DNA of 64,000 nt from NCBI RefSeq assembly GCF_001661345.1, contig NW_017962922.1, positions 1 through 64,000 on the forward strand. The letters run 5' to 3'. Positions 30,406-40,986 of the stretch are shown piece by piece. Under the pieces are notes generated by a model that was given only the letters and a program-made list of their open reading frames with translations, did no database searches and was not told where the DNA came from. The position numbers and the translations under genes are program-made. The stretch is from Ascoidea rubescens DSM 1968. Taxonomy: Eukaryota; Ascomycota; Saccharomycetes; Ascoideales; Ascoideaceae. Numbering within the stretch: the stretch's first letter is position 1; each line of letters starts with the position of its first letter.

Positions 30406-33400
30406 ATGAAAATATACTTAAACCGAAACCCTAGAACACTCATCTTGACATCGAAGACGCATGCTCTCCTATTTAGATATACGAAATCTAGCTCTCTGAG
30501 CTCCAATTCTTCCAGGACCTCAGTTCATGTGGAATTGCTTGATCTAAATGTCATCAATTTAAGTAGAAAAGGCCTCGTCAAACTATCAAAAAACGAAATT
30601 CATGGCTTTCTTGGTTTGATTAACATTGGTTTAAATACTTTTCTATGTGCTATAACCTCCAAGTATCAGGTTGCTACTCCTCTAGCTCATCACTCCATTA
30701 ATAGAATCTTATCAGTTGAGTTCTTTTGCTTGAATGATGCCAAATGGGATAACTACAATCTAAACCAAATCAACACCAATAATTTCATAAATAACAACTA
30801 CAACAACAATAGCATTAATCTCAGCACTTTTGATACTTTTACTGCCACAGAACCTAATATAAATTTAATCGATCATCCTTGTTTGGATTTACAAAAATTG
30901 TTAAGCAATGGTTCTTTTTACTATTCCTCGGATTTCGATTTAACAAACAACTTGGAGACTAGAGGGGTCGTATCAAATTCTTTAAGTTTTGACAACTATC
31001 AAGATGAATATATGTGGAATTCATTCATGATGACTGAAATGATTCAATTCAGAAATAAATCATCCACTGATTTTAAGAAAATTCTTGACAATAATGGATT
31101 TTTAACAACTGTTATAAGGGGTTTTGCAAAAACATTCCAATCAAATATTAAACAATATAAAGCCGACTTGACTTTAATTTCAAAACAAAGCTGGAAAAGA
31201 GCAGGTACGAGATACAATGCAAGAGGTGTTGACGACGACTCTAATGTCGCAAATTTCGTTGAAACTGAGATAATTTTGCATTTAATAGACCATATTGTAT
31301 TTTCTTTTGTTCAAATCAGAGGTTCAATTCCTTTGTTTTGGGAACAAGAAACACAATCTTTAAATTTATCCACCCCAAAGGTTCAAATAACTAGATCCTT
31401 AGAAGCAACTACCCCTATTTTCTTAAAGCATTTCGAAGATCTAATGCAAAACTATGGCTCCATTCATGTTGTCAATCTTCTATCCAAATCAAAATCATCT
31501 GAAGTCCCCTTGTCCAAAAGCTTTTCGAAATTAATTCATTATTTGAATAATTTAAATAAAAATCAACAGCCAGTTGACTATTGTAACTTTGACTTCCATC
31601 AAGAAACAAAAACTCAAGGCTACCAAATGGCCAAAAGAGTTATTCCATTGATTAAAAGCAACATGTATCTTTTTGGTTATTTTTCCTATGACTTGACTCA
31701 ACAACAAACTTTATCAAGACAAAAGGGCGCATTTAGAACAAACTGTCTTGATTGCCTCGATAGAACAAACTTAATCCAACAAGTAATATCAAATGCAATA
31801 CTTGATATGATTCTAGATGATTATAAACTAGTTTTACCCAGTGAGTTTGATTTTTTCAAAAAACACAACGTACTATGGGCCGATAATGGTGATCAAATCT
31901 CTCAAATATATACCGGCACAAATGCTTTAAAGTCTTCATTTTCAAGATCTGGGAAAATGTCCTTAAGTTTAGCCTTATCTGATGCAACAAAATCGGTCAG
32001 CAGAATGTACATCAACAATTTTGTTGATAAAGGCAGGCAATTAACTATTGACACATTATTAGGAAGATTAGCAGAACAAAGTCCTGTTCATTTATTTGAT
32101 CCTATAGCTGACTATGTCAATGATGAATTATCCAAAATTGAATCCAAGTTTACAACTTTTGAAAACTTGAATATTTTTGTCGGCACATTCAATGTCAACG
32201 GATTGACTCCAAATTTTAATAAACTATTAAATGAGGATGACCCTTTGCATTTCATTGAATGGCTATTTCCAATTAAAGACAAATTTATCCCAGATATATT
32301 TATCATAGGCTTCCAGGAAGTTATTGAACTAAATGCTGCAAGTATCTTGAACAGCGATAATTCCCAGTCAATTGTTTGGCAAGATATTATTGGTGACGTT
32401 TTGAATAAATATGGTGAAGATAAGGGAATCAAATTTTCTCTTATAAGAGCAGAACAAATGTCTTCGTTAATTTTCCTATTTTTTCTAAGAACAAGCAAAG
32501 TCGAAAACATCAAAAGAGTTGAAGGTTCAAATAAAAAAACTGGTTTAATGGGAATTTCTGGAAATAAAGGTGCTGTTGCAATTAGATTCAACTATGGCTC
32601 CACGAGCTTTTGTTTTATAAATTCACATCTTGCTGCTGGAAGATTAAACGTTAAAGACCGCAATGATGACTACCTGATGATAGTACACAGCTTGAAATTT
32701 ACTAAAAATCAATCAATATTTAATCATGAAGCTATAATTTGGCTAGGTGATTTAAATTATAGAGTTGAGTTGGATAATTTCGAAGTCAGGGGAAGACTAG
32801 AAGATGAGGAAAATGTCAACTTTGAAGATCTCTTGAACTATGATCAATTACTAGCTGAGATCGACAAAAATGGCGCTTTTAGAAATTTTGATGAAATGGA
32901 AATCAAATTCAGACCAACTTATAAATTTGATAATAACACTAATAGGTATGATACTTCGGAAAAACAGAGAGTACCATCTTGGACAGATAGAGTTTTATAC
33001 AGAGGTAACGCCTTAAAACCATTGGCTTATAATTCCATTCCAACAGTTATGTTTTCCGATCATAAACCTGTGTTTGCAGCATTCAAGGCTACAGCCAAAG
33101 TGGTAAATTACGAGCTAAGAGAAAAATTTTCAAAGGAACTATACGAAAAATACAGAGTAATTCATCAAAACAACAACGATGACTTGCTCATTGATTTAGA
33201 AGGTTTAGACGGTCCAAATAATATTGCTCAAATAAAGAAAACAACTACTGTTATTGAAAGTAGAAATAACTCGCCATCTCCATTATTGAACAAAAAGTCT
33301 TTTACTTATGACACTAGACTCTCACAAACTTATGCTGATAACCAAAGTGCTTTATCAAGTGCCTCTAGCGTCAAAAAAGATACTTTGGATAAAAACGCAG

Positions 33401-34104
33401 CTCAAAGTTCAGAATTGATTTCCATATCTAGTTTTCAGTCACAATCAGAACTTTCTTCTGACGAAGAAATTGCACCTAAGATACCTGCCCGAACTTCTAC
33501 TCTTAACAGTTTTGGAGTTCCATCTCTACCATCAAATGAAAGTAAAAATTCAACGCCTGTTCCACCAGCTCCACGCAAAAACCTTCCTCCTGGTTATTCT
33601 GATATGATTTTACAGCCCAAACGCATTTCTTCAAAACCATCAGTTTCCACTAAAAAACAAGGAGAAAAAACTAGTTCCAATAGTTCTAAAATTAGTAGCA
33701 AAATCGCTAAACCAACAAATAACCCAAATAGCGCTCCAACTTTTCAATCTTTGTCTCAAAGCACAGAATTTTTTCACAAGATTTCATCAAAATCATCAGC
33801 AAAATCATCTAGTGACACTTTTAATGAATCCCATAAACGAACCAATAGTATTTCAAGAGTTCAAAGTTTGACTAGTAATTCCTCCATTGAGATCAATAAA
33901 AACCCCGATTCGAAAAATCCAATTTTTATTAATCAATTGGGAATGAACAGTGCCCCTTTAATTCCAGTTAAGAAACAAAATCTCAAAGCAAATAATTTAT
34001 CAGATCCTCAATTTAATAAACCTGGAAATACATCTACGAAAGTCGCACCGATAGTTCCAAAGAAGCCCGATCATCTTCGAGCTTCACAAACAACTGCATA
34101 TTAA
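30406..34104 (+). CDS. INP52: Synaptojanin-like polyphosphoinositide phosphatase (Inp52/Inp53 type)
   Basis: A 1232-residue protein with a SAC domain, a 5-phosphatase domain and a Ser/Pro-rich tail. The start MKIYLNRNPRTLILTSKTHALLF matches the Inp52 N-terminus. The SAC domain keeps RAGTRYNARGVDDDSNVANFVETE and an intact CX5R loop, CLDCLDRT near residue 447. That argues for Inp52/Inp53 over Inp51, whose SAC site is inactive. The 5-phosphatase domain (about 585-900) has GTFNVNG, GISGNKGAVAIRF, WLGDLNYRVEL, PSWTDRVLY and SDHKPVFAAF. The tail (about 960-1232) has PPAPRKNLPPGY-type proline motifs. It hydrolyses PI(4,5)P2 and other phosphoinositides in endocytosis and actin patch function. Confidence 0.93.
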   Translation: MKIYLNRNPRTLILTSKTHALLFRYTKSSSLSSNSSRTSVHVELLDLNVINLSRKGLVKLSKNEIHGFLGLINIGLNTFLCAITSKYQVATPLAHHSINRILSVEFFCLNDAKWDNYNLNQINTNNFINNNYNNNSINLSTFDTFTATEPNINLIDHPCLDLQKLLSNGSFYYSSDFDLTNNLETRGVVSNSLSFDNYQDEYMWNSFMMTEMIQFRNKSSTDFKKILDNNGFLTTVIRGFAKTFQSNIKQYKADLTLISKQSWKRAGTRYNARGVDDDSNVANFVETEIILHLIDHIVFSFVQIRGSIPLFWEQETQSLNLSTPKVQITRSLEATTPIFLKHFEDLMQNYGSIHVVNLLSKSKSSEVPLSKSFSKLIHYLNNLNKNQQPVDYCNFDFHQETKTQGYQMAKRVIPLIKSNMYLFGYFSYDLTQQQTLSRQKGAFRTNCLDCLDRTNLIQQVISNAILDMILDDYKLVLPSEFDFFKKHNVLWADNGDQISQIYTGTNALKSSFSRSGKMSLSLALSDATKSVSRMYINNFVDKGRQLTIDTLLGRLAEQSPVHLFDPIADYVNDELSKIESKFTTFENLNIFVGTFNVNGLTPNFNKLLNEDDPLHFIEWLFPIKDKFIPDIFIIGFQEVIELNAASILNSDNSQSIVWQDIIGDVLNKYGEDKGIKFSLIRAEQMSSLIFLFFLRTSKVENIKRVEGSNKKTGLMGISGNKGAVAIRFNYGSTSFCFINSHLAAGRLNVKDRNDDYLMIVHSLKFTKNQSIFNHEAIIWLGDLNYRVELDNFEVRGRLEDEENVNFEDLLNYDQLLAEIDKNGAFRNFDEMEIKFRPTYKFDNNTNRYDTSEKQRVPSWTDRVLYRGNALKPLAYNSIPTVMFSDHKPVFAAFKATAKVVNYELREKFSKELYEKYRVIHQNNNDDLLIDLEGLDGPNNIAQIKKTTTVIESRNNSPSPLLNKKSFTYDTRLSQTYADNQSALSSASSVKKDTLDKNAAQSSELISISSFQSQSELSSDEEIAPKIPARTSTLNSFGVPSLPSNESKNSTPVPPAPRKNLPPGYSDMILQPKRISSKPSVSTKKQGEKTSSNSSKISSKIAKPTNNPNSAPTFQSLSQSTEFFHKISSKSSAKSSSDTFNESHKRTNSISRVQSLTSNSSIEINKNPDSKNPIFINQLGMNSAPLIPVKKQNLKANNLSDPQFNKPGNTSTKVAPIVPKKPDHLRASQTTAY

Positions 34105-34268
34105 AAAAAAGTATTTTTTCATGTATTTTTCAATGTCTTATAGAAACTTTTATAGTGTTTATTAATATACAATATATACTTTGGCTGATTAATGATTTTT
34201 TCATGCAAAGTGGTAGTTTTATATCTATTTTAATAGTTTTCATAAAAAACAAAGGGAGGATAAAATTT

Positions 34269-37200
34269 TTATTTTATAACATTCTTTCTTTTTCTTCCTC
34301 TCGCTCTGGTTGTAGGCTTCCCATTAGTGGATACCCCATTTCCATTACTGCTTAGTTTTGAACCATTGGTTGATCTTTTGTTCGCAAATGGTTTTTTGCT
34401 TTTTGGTAATGACAAATCATCATCAATTGATGATGATTTTCGTTTCCTAGAACCATTAGAAGGCAAAACTTTTTCTGCTGATGCTTTTGAATTTGTTTTT
34501 GCTTTTCCTTTTACTTTTGTTTTTATTTTGATTCTTTGATTTTCTTCTGACTCGTGTTCTTTCACTAAACAGGATAATAGTGTTTGACATCTTCTTGATA
34601 ATTCATTATTATTCCTACTTTTAAGAAAAAAATCAAAAGCAAAAATGGGAGATTTTCGAATTTCTTCTCTGATTCTATCATATAAATCTTCTGTAGAAAT
34701 TCCATATTTATACAACATTAAAATTAAAAATCTGTCTTCGTCTTCACTGAATAACTTTTTGTTAGCTGTCTTAGGGGGGGATAATAACTTCAATTCAAAT
34801 AATGGAATATGATAACTCTCAACTTTCCGAATAAGAGCTTTCTCTTGTAACTTGATTTTTTCTGATTTTTCTTCACCAACTTCAATTTGATTTATATACT
34901 TATCATGGTTATCTATGCAAGTAAAATTGTTCCAAAACTTTTTGCTATAATCTAGGATTTCTTTATAGCTTTTGCCTTCAAAATCTGCTGCAATAGATTT
35001 CAAATTTGTTCTTCCATGCTTTCCACTCAAATGAATAAAGGTTGTGAAATCTCGTCTTGACCAGTTATCAAACCCTTGTGTAAGCAATTCATTTTTTAAT
35101 TTTTCTTCATTTTCAGTCAATGGTTCAGCATTTCTAATTGCTAACTGTTGTAAAGCTTGTTCATTTTTTCTTTTTTCAAAAGTTGTTGGAGGTCCTTCAA
35201 CTAAAGCTACTTCATAATTGATTCGTTTTTTATAAAAATTTTTCTCTTTCTCTAATAATTCATGAAGTAAAGGAGGATAAAATTGGTGGTCGTAGATTGA
35301 GTATTGTTTTGGGGCTTTGATTTTATTTTCTTTTGCAGGCCGGCCACTGTTGCTATTTAAAACATCTCTATAGTACATGTCAACTGAATAATTCTCTTTT
35401 CTTTCTCTTTTGGAAGGGTTGATCCATTGGAAGGCTCCCAGAGGCCCTTTGATTTTTTGATGGATGACTTTTTTGAAGTCTTTACCATCCCATTCATATG
35501 CAGAATCAGAAGTAAATTTTTGTAAATCATCCAATCCTAATTTTTCATATTTAGAATTTAGCTCATTGGTTTTTTCTTCTGATTTTTTTAGTATATTTTC
35601 AATATCAATATCAGACACGGGAGTGAATTTATCTGCAGATTCAAATACATCTTGTGCACCATGTTGAATCATTGAAATTAATTCATCTTTTGTGGTTGAC
35701 TTATTGTGCTGAGTGGAAGCCGTGGATGGATCTCCAGAATTTCTGGCTTGTTGAATAACTAATTGATCCAATCTCAATTTTTGAGTTGCTCTCTCTAATA
35801 CTTTTTCCTCAATAGCATTCTCTGTAACCAATCTAAAAACTTTGACCTGTTTTTTTTGACCAATTCTATGCGCTCTATCCATGGCTTGTAAATCAGCTTG
35901 AGGATTCCAGTCTGAATCATAAAGAATAACAATATCTGCGGAAGTTAAATTAATGCCTAAACCACCTGCTCTGGTAGTTAATAAAAACAAAAACTTTTCA
36001 GAATTAGGCGCATTGTAATCATCAATTGCCTTAATTCTATCAGAGTGCTCAGTTTGACCATCAATTCGACAATAGTTAAATTTCCTTAAATAACAATAAT
36101 CCTCCAAAATATCTAGCATTCTAGACATTTGAGAAAAAATCAACACTCTGGAACCATCTTCTTTCAATTTTTTCAATAATTTGTCTAAAACCTTTAATTT
36201 ATGAGAATTATATACCAAATGTTCATCAGTGGTAAAAGGAGGACCCGGCTCAGCACCTTCAAAAAGATAAGGATGATTGCAACACTTTCTAAGCTGCATC
36301 ACAACATTTAATAATCTCGTTTTATTACCTTTTGCACCACTGACAATGTCAAAATCTTTTTCAAGTATTTTTTTATACCATGTTTTCTGCATGTCAGACA
36401 TTTTCAAGTATAAGTTAAGTTCTTTCTTGGGAAGTAGAGAAGTTTCAACGTCGGCTTTAATACGACGTAAAAGAAAAGGCTGAAGAACTTTATGTAGTTG
36501 TTGAACTAATAAACGTTGTTGGTTAACTTTTTTTTCTTCTTCTGTGTCCAAAACCTCCGAGTTATTTATCTCTGTTTGACTTTCATCTGAATTTTTGGCG
36601 ACACCGTTGTTGCTTGAATTTTGAAACCATTCATCAAATGTATTAGAATCAGAAAAAACATCGGGTAATATAAAATTTAATAATGCCCAAAGCTCGTGAA
36701 GATTATTTTGTAGAGGAGTACCAGTGATTAATAATCTGTTTTTGGAGGTAAATAATCGAATTACTTGAGATAGTAAACTTTTCTCATTTTTAATTCGATG
36801 GGCTTCGTCAATAATTACATATTCCCAGTTAAATTTTTTCAAAGCAGCTTTTTCTCTTAGAACTAGCTCATATGAAGACACAACGACATCAAAATCACAG
36901 GGCAATAATCTAGACTTGACTATATCCGCTCTTGTTTGTTTATCACCGTTTAAAAGTAAAACGTTGACTTGTGGAGTCCATTGTTTGAATTCTCTGAACC
37001 AATTATCCAAAGTAGATTTCGGTACAATGATTAGATGAGGGCCTTCAATGCATTTTATGTACCTTAAATAACCCAATAAAGCAATGGTTTGTAAAGTTTT
37101 GCCTAGACCCATTTCATCAGCAAGAATTCCAGATAAATTGTATTCGTATAAATTAATTAACCAGTTTAACCCCTGGACTTGATAAGAACGCAATAAACCA

Positions 37201-37940
37201 TTAATATAGCCAGGAGATTGAGTGAATTCAAAGATATTAGAAGTATTTTCATTTTTTTCATCACTTAGTAATTCAGCATCTTCTTCTTTTTCAGTTTTCC
37301 TTCTTCGTTTTCCATTTTGGATTTTCAAATTCACAGTATTCAACAACTTTTTAAAATTTTCATCCTTTTCAGCTTTCGAGTTAAAAAAAAGTTTAAATAA
37401 ATCAGTCAAGGATAATAGATAAGTGTATCTTTTATAAATCTGAGATTCAAGGATTATTTTATTTTGTTGGGTATTACTCAGTTGAACACAAGACAATAAG
37501 TATTTTTTTTTCTTATCTTGATTTGGCTTTGAATCGATGTCATAGCCTGCATAGTTAGCTAAATTATAATCAGAGCTTGAATATTCAGAATTTGTAGGGG
37601 AGTGACTCCTAGATTGGTTTCTTGATGTCGAAGAATCTTCTGATTCTTTAGGTGAAGTTTGTTTTGAGAATGAATTCTCAGTAACTTTTTCATTATTTTT
37701 GCCATTAGTTGTGGCAATGATTGTGTTAATCGGTGAAGTAATATTATTGTTAGTGGTATTATTGGAATTAGAATTGTCGTAAATTTTTTTTGGTTCTTGA
37801 GTTGAAATTTCAGAATCACTTTGATTTATTTCAACAAAGTCTTGTGTTGAAGGTAGATCGATCATTTTAACAAAAGAATCATTATTTTGATTTAACAATT
37901 GGGCACCAGCATGATCAGTATTGACAGAGCTTATGGTCAT
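34269..37940 (-). CDS. ISW1: ISWI-family chromatin remodelling ATPase Isw1
   Basis: 1223 residues (S. cerevisiae Isw1 is 1129). It spaces nucleosomes using ATP. An acidic, Ser/Asn-rich N-terminus is followed by the SNF2 ATPase: [15 protein letters not shown] near 270, DEAHRIKNE (motif II), [21 protein letters not shown], then lobe 2 with [32 protein letters not shown] and [21 protein letters not shown]. The AutoN/NegC-type linker and the HAND-SANT-SLIDE module follow ([19 protein letters not shown] is the SANT helix region). Segments such as [12 protein letters not shown] and [21 protein letters not shown] are closer to Isw1 than to Isw2. A basic Lys/Arg/Ser tail extends beyond the usual length. 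Confidence 0.93.
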   Translation of the reverse strand: MTISSVNTDHAGAQLLNQNNDSFVKMIDLPSTQDFVEINQSDSEISTQEPKKIYDNSNSNNTTNNNITSPINTIIATTNGKNNEKVTENSFSKQTSPKESEDSSTSRNQSRSHSPTNSEYSSSDYNLANYAGYDIDSKPNQDKKKKYLLSCVQLSNTQQNKIILESQIYKRYTYLLSLTDLFKLFFNSKAEKDENFKKLLNTVNLKIQNGKRRRKTEKEEDAELLSDEKNENTSNIFEFTQSPGYINGLLRSYQVQGLNWLINLYEYNLSGILADEMGLGKTLQTIALLGYLRYIKCIEGPHLIIVPKSTLDNWFREFKQWTPQVNVLLLNGDKQTRADIVKSRLLPCDFDVVVSSYELVLREKAALKKFNWEYVIIDEAHRIKNEKSLLSQVIRLFTSKNRLLITGTPLQNNLHELWALLNFILPDVFSDSNTFDEWFQNSSNNGVAKNSDESQTEINNSEVLDTEEEKKVNQQRLLVQQLHKVLQPFLLRRIKADVETSLLPKKELNLYLKMSDMQKTWYKKILEKDFDIVSGAKGNKTRLLNVVMQLRKCCNHPYLFEGAEPGPPFTTDEHLVYNSHKLKVLDKLLKKLKEDGSRVLIFSQMSRMLDILEDYCYLRKFNYCRIDGQTEHSDRIKAIDDYNAPNSEKFLFLLTTRAGGLGINLTSADIVILYDSDWNPQADLQAMDRAHRIGQKKQVKVFRLVTENAIEEKVLERATQKLRLDQLVIQQARNSGDPSTASTQHNKSTTKDELISMIQHGAQDVFESADKFTPVSDIDIENILKKSEEKTNELNSKYEKLGLDDLQKFTSDSAYEWDGKDFKKVIHQKIKGPLGAFQWINPSKRERKENYSVDMYYRDVLNSNSGRPAKENKIKAPKQYSIYDHQFYPPLLHELLEKEKNFYKKRINYEVALVEGPPTTFEKRKNEQALQQLAIRNAEPLTENEEKLKNELLTQGFDNWSRRDFTTFIHLSGKHGRTNLKSIAADFEGKSYKEILDYSKKFWNNFTCIDNHDKYINQIEVGEEKSEKIKLQEKALIRKVESYHIPLFELKLLSPPKTANKKLFSEDEDRFLILMLYKYGISTEDLYDRIREEIRKSPIFAFDFFLKSRNNNELSRRCQTLLSCLVKEHESEENQRIKIKTKVKGKAKTNSKASAEKVLPSNGSRKRKSSSIDDDLSLPKSKKPFANKRSTNGSKLSSNGNGVSTNGKPTTRARGRKRKNVIK

Positions 37941-38202
37941 TTTTAAGCCAAAATAAATATACTCAAAATAATAAATAAAGTAAATGAAGGGTGAACGAGA
38001 AAAAAACGAAAGATTAAGTAGTGATAGAAAAGTTAGAAAGATGAACCCAACACCAATAATTCAATATTAATCGCAATTCACGCAAAAGTTGTGAGGCTAG
38101 TGATGTCCAAATAAAGTGATTTGTGGCGCAGAAACGCGAGAATCAGACTCAAAAAGCAAGGAAAAATTGTAACAAAAAATACGTGTTTTGCGATGAGAAA
38201 GT

Positions 38203-38237
38203 TCACGCAGTCTGTCACGCAGTCTGTCACGCAGTCT
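38203..38237. repeat. Three-copy 12-bp tandem repeat (TCACGCAGTCTG)
   Basis: Two full perfect copies and one copy of 11 bases, head to tail, about 265-300 bases upstream of ISW1. The unit is GC-richer than its surroundings and sits next to a GCGATGAG word, so it may be a clustered binding site. Confidence 0.9.
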
Positions 38238-38813
38238 CCCTTAATGAAGAAAATAACTCCTTTCGATCCATTTTGATCTTTTTATAGCAACCACAAACAA
38301 TAACTGTCAAGTTAGTGCTTTGGTCCTAATAATGATTCTGATTCGGACAATTGGAATATTTGATCTTCCAAAAATGCAAAGAACAGTCAAAGCAAATATT
38401 AAGAAAATAAATTCAAAATAACTGACGCCGCTATGATATTGCAAAAATAGAGAGGATAATAACACGTCGAGTTTTTCTATGGTTTCATTTTGCAGCTGAA
38501 AGCAACTGGTTCAATTGTAATTTGTTTCTTTCCACCGGTTCTGGATAATTGAATAATGTAACTGTGATAAATACTATGGTTGAAGTGGTCGTTCAATCCT
38601 GATTATACCACCAATTCTCAACATCCCCATAATCCAAATGGCTATATACCTCTGGAAAGACGTGTTTCGGGGAAGTCCGGCACAATAAACGTGACTTTTC
38701 AATTTCATTAAGACCCGACAACGTTAGAGCCCTGAGAAGCTAGGGCTTGAAATTTTCGATCGGGCTCATAACCATCCCATTTCCAGAACCAAAAGGCGAT
38801 ATCATCACGCCTT

Positions 38814-38821
38814 TATAAAGG
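38814..38821 (+). promoter_or_regulatory. TATA box of the FUB1-like gene
   Basis: TATAAAGG lies 188-195 bases upstream of the ATG at 39009, followed by a pyrimidine-rich leader. A good consensus at a plausible distance. Confidence 0.5.
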
Positions 38822-39008
38822 GATAGTTAAAAGATTGCAATTTGATCATTGATTGTTTGATTTTCAATTCGATTTCACTTTTAACATCAATATCAGTATC
38901 AGTATTAGTATCAATTTCTATTTTAGATTACTTTTATCTTCCTTGTACTTTTAATTTCGATTCTAGTTTAAATTTCAATTTTATCCTCTGTTTATTATTT
39001 TTTTTTCT

Positions 39009-39527
39009 ATGTCTTCAGGCAGAAACTCTTCCAAAGCCAATCCTGAAGCTCCCCCAGGTTTCGAAGATGAGTATCAGTTGCAGTCACCAAAAGGCGACAT
39101 CAATCAAGAGAAAAGTAATGCAAAACCATTTTCAATAGGTGAACAAGATTTGAATCCTCCAACAGGAAAATATCCCAATATGAAGCCATATTTGGATCCT
39201 TTATCTGATTTTTCCAGTCCTGGATCATCTGGGGGAATGTATCCCACTCGAAATGATCCACTATTCAACCCACAAAATAACAAAGCAAATAACAATCATC
39301 CTTTCAACTCTCGATATGATGATCCAATGACTGGAGGCGATCAATTGAATTCAATTGGTCAAGGATTGCCAGCCAATCCTTCTCTAAATGATAATAGGTT
39401 TAATAAAAATAATTTTGGGCCTAATTATCCTGGATCAACACCTTTTGATAATGGTTTTAATGGTCCACCTGGTCCACCTGGTGGATTTGGTCCTGGTGGA
39501 TTTGGCTTTGGGGGCAACTCTTTTTAA
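39009..39527 (+). CDS. FUB1: Proteasome-associated PI31-like protein (Fub1 type), C-terminal domain only
   Basis: A 172-residue, Pro/Gly/Asn-rich, apparently disordered protein. The pattern APPGFEDEYQ, EQDLNPPTGKYPNMKPYLDPL, SGGMYPTRNDPLFNP, SRYDDPMTGG and a Gly/Pro/Phe-rich end matches the PI31 proteasome-regulator C-terminal domain of fungi. That domain binds inside the 20S core and inhibits or regulates it. The N-terminal FP-like domain of longer family members (S. cerevisiae Fub1 is about 250 residues) is missing. No upstream exon is obvious, although a CAG splice-like sequence lies just inside the ATG. Either this is a short family form or a 5' exon has been missed. Confidence 0.6.
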   Translation: MSSGRNSSKANPEAPPGFEDEYQLQSPKGDINQEKSNAKPFSIGEQDLNPPTGKYPNMKPYLDPLSDFSSPGSSGGMYPTRNDPLFNPQNNKANNNHPFNSRYDDPMTGGDQLNSIGQGLPANPSLNDNRFNKNNFGPNYPGSTPFDNGFNGPPGPPGGFGPGGFGFGGNSF

Positions 39528-40158
39528 TTTTTTTTATGTTCTATGTTTGTCCTGTCATGAATTACAAGTATTTGATCAGCAGTTTTAATTACAAGTGGGT
39601 TTTTTTTCTTTTAATTGACATATTTATATATAATTACATTAAGAGTTTTAGTAATATTGTGTTGTTTCTATTATCAATTTGTAAATATTCATTTTTTTCT
39701 TCACTTTGTATATACATCATGTATTGTTTTTTCATTGATATAATGAAAGAATACTAAACTATTAAAAAAAGGAAAAAAATAGAAAAATTATTAAGAGTTA
39801 TAAAACAGTAAAAGAAATGCAAGTATTATAAAAACCAAATACACTAAAAATTCAAATTGTCAACAAATCAAAGAAAAAACAAGTCAAAATAAAAACAAAA
39901 ATTAAAAAATTAAAAAATTAAAAAATTGAAAGATTAAAAGACTAAAAAATTAATATGAATTAATGAACAATCAAATGTAAAATCAATAATAAAATGAAAG
40001 ATTTACAATTTGAAAATTTCCATCTCAGGCTTTTAATTCCAAACTTTAAGAATAAATAAAAAAAACAGAAAACAAAAAAACAAAAAGGCAATAACTCACA
40101 ACAAAATCCAAGAAATAAAAATAAAATAAAATAAAACAAAACAAACAGCATGTCAATT
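39528..40158. other. FUB1-RAD6 convergent intergenic region
   Basis: 630 bases of T-rich then A-rich 3' flank. It includes an AAAAATT-type degenerate repeat around 39899-39955. No gene. Confidence 0.6.
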
Positions 40159-40730
40159 CTATTCGGAATCTGAAGATATATCTTCAACATCATCGTCCAA
40201 TCCAATATCTTCCTCCCAGCTTTTTTCAACTGTTTGTCTAACTCTTTTGGTGTATTGAGACCTATGATCTTTATAAAGATTGGCGGCTTCAACGTTAGCA
40301 GGACTAGCGATGTTTGGATCATTTAATAAAGATTGGATAGAGGTTAATATTGAGGAGACATCATAGGTAGGAGACCACCTATTTTGTAAAATATCAAGAC
40401 ACAATTCACCAGAATTGTAGACATTTGGATGAAACATTTCGGACAAAAACTTCACTGATGGAGGTTTATTGGGGTACTGTTCATCGAACTTCAAGGACAA
40501 TCTGAAAGTACCATCTTCAAATGGAGTGTCAGCTGGCCCAATGATAACAGCATTCCATATCATAACATTGTCAGGTAATGGAGAAGCATTCAATCCAGCT
40601 GGGGGGTCGCTTTGCATTCTCTAATTGTCAGGATTGATTAGTAACTATCGAAAAACAGAAAAAAAAAATAACCCAGCAGGTAACATACCTTGAAATCTCT
40701 CATGAGACGTCTTCTGGCCGGAGTAGACAT
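40159..40730 (-). CDS. RAD6: E2 ubiquitin-conjugating enzyme Rad6/Ubc2, spliced
   Basis: Exons 40689-40730 and 40159-40620 give 167 residues. The 68-base intron (40621-40688) starts GTATGT, has a TACTAAT branch site and ends TAG. Exon 1 encodes [14 protein letters not shown], identical to the S. cerevisiae Rad6 start, and exon 2 continues RMQSDPPAG. The catalytic Cys is at position 88 ([12 protein letters not shown]), as in Rad6, after HPNVY. The C-terminal acidic tail is present but shorter than the long Asp run of S. cerevisiae. Rad6 works with Bre1 on H2B, Rad18 on PCNA and Ubr1 in the N-degron pathway. Confidence 0.97.
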
Positions 40731-40986
40731 TGTTGGTGAAGAAGTGGAAAATGAAGTTGATTAGTTGGCTCAAAAACAAAAGTGAATAGCACTGGCAACA
40801 CTGTGAAGTCTGAGAGGTGTTTGAGGTCTGTGAGGTCTGTGGTGGTTCCCCAAACAGTGAGCTCTGGGGCAAATCCACCACCAACCGCAGCCACTGGCCG
40901 GCACACGTGGTTTGCCACTGCTTTCCACCGGACTGCGGGCAGCTCCCGGCTGCTTGCCGCCGAACCGCTGCGCTGGTACGTTCCAG

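Larger units (their letters stand above)
37941..39008. other. ISW1-FUB1 divergent intergenic region
   Basis: 1.07 kb serving two promoters. It contains a third copy of TGTGGCGCAGA (38122-38132), a GCGATGAG word (38190-38197, as in the PAC motif), a 12-bp tandem repeat (listed separately) and a TATA box for the downstream gene. No gene is seen. Confidence 0.5.
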
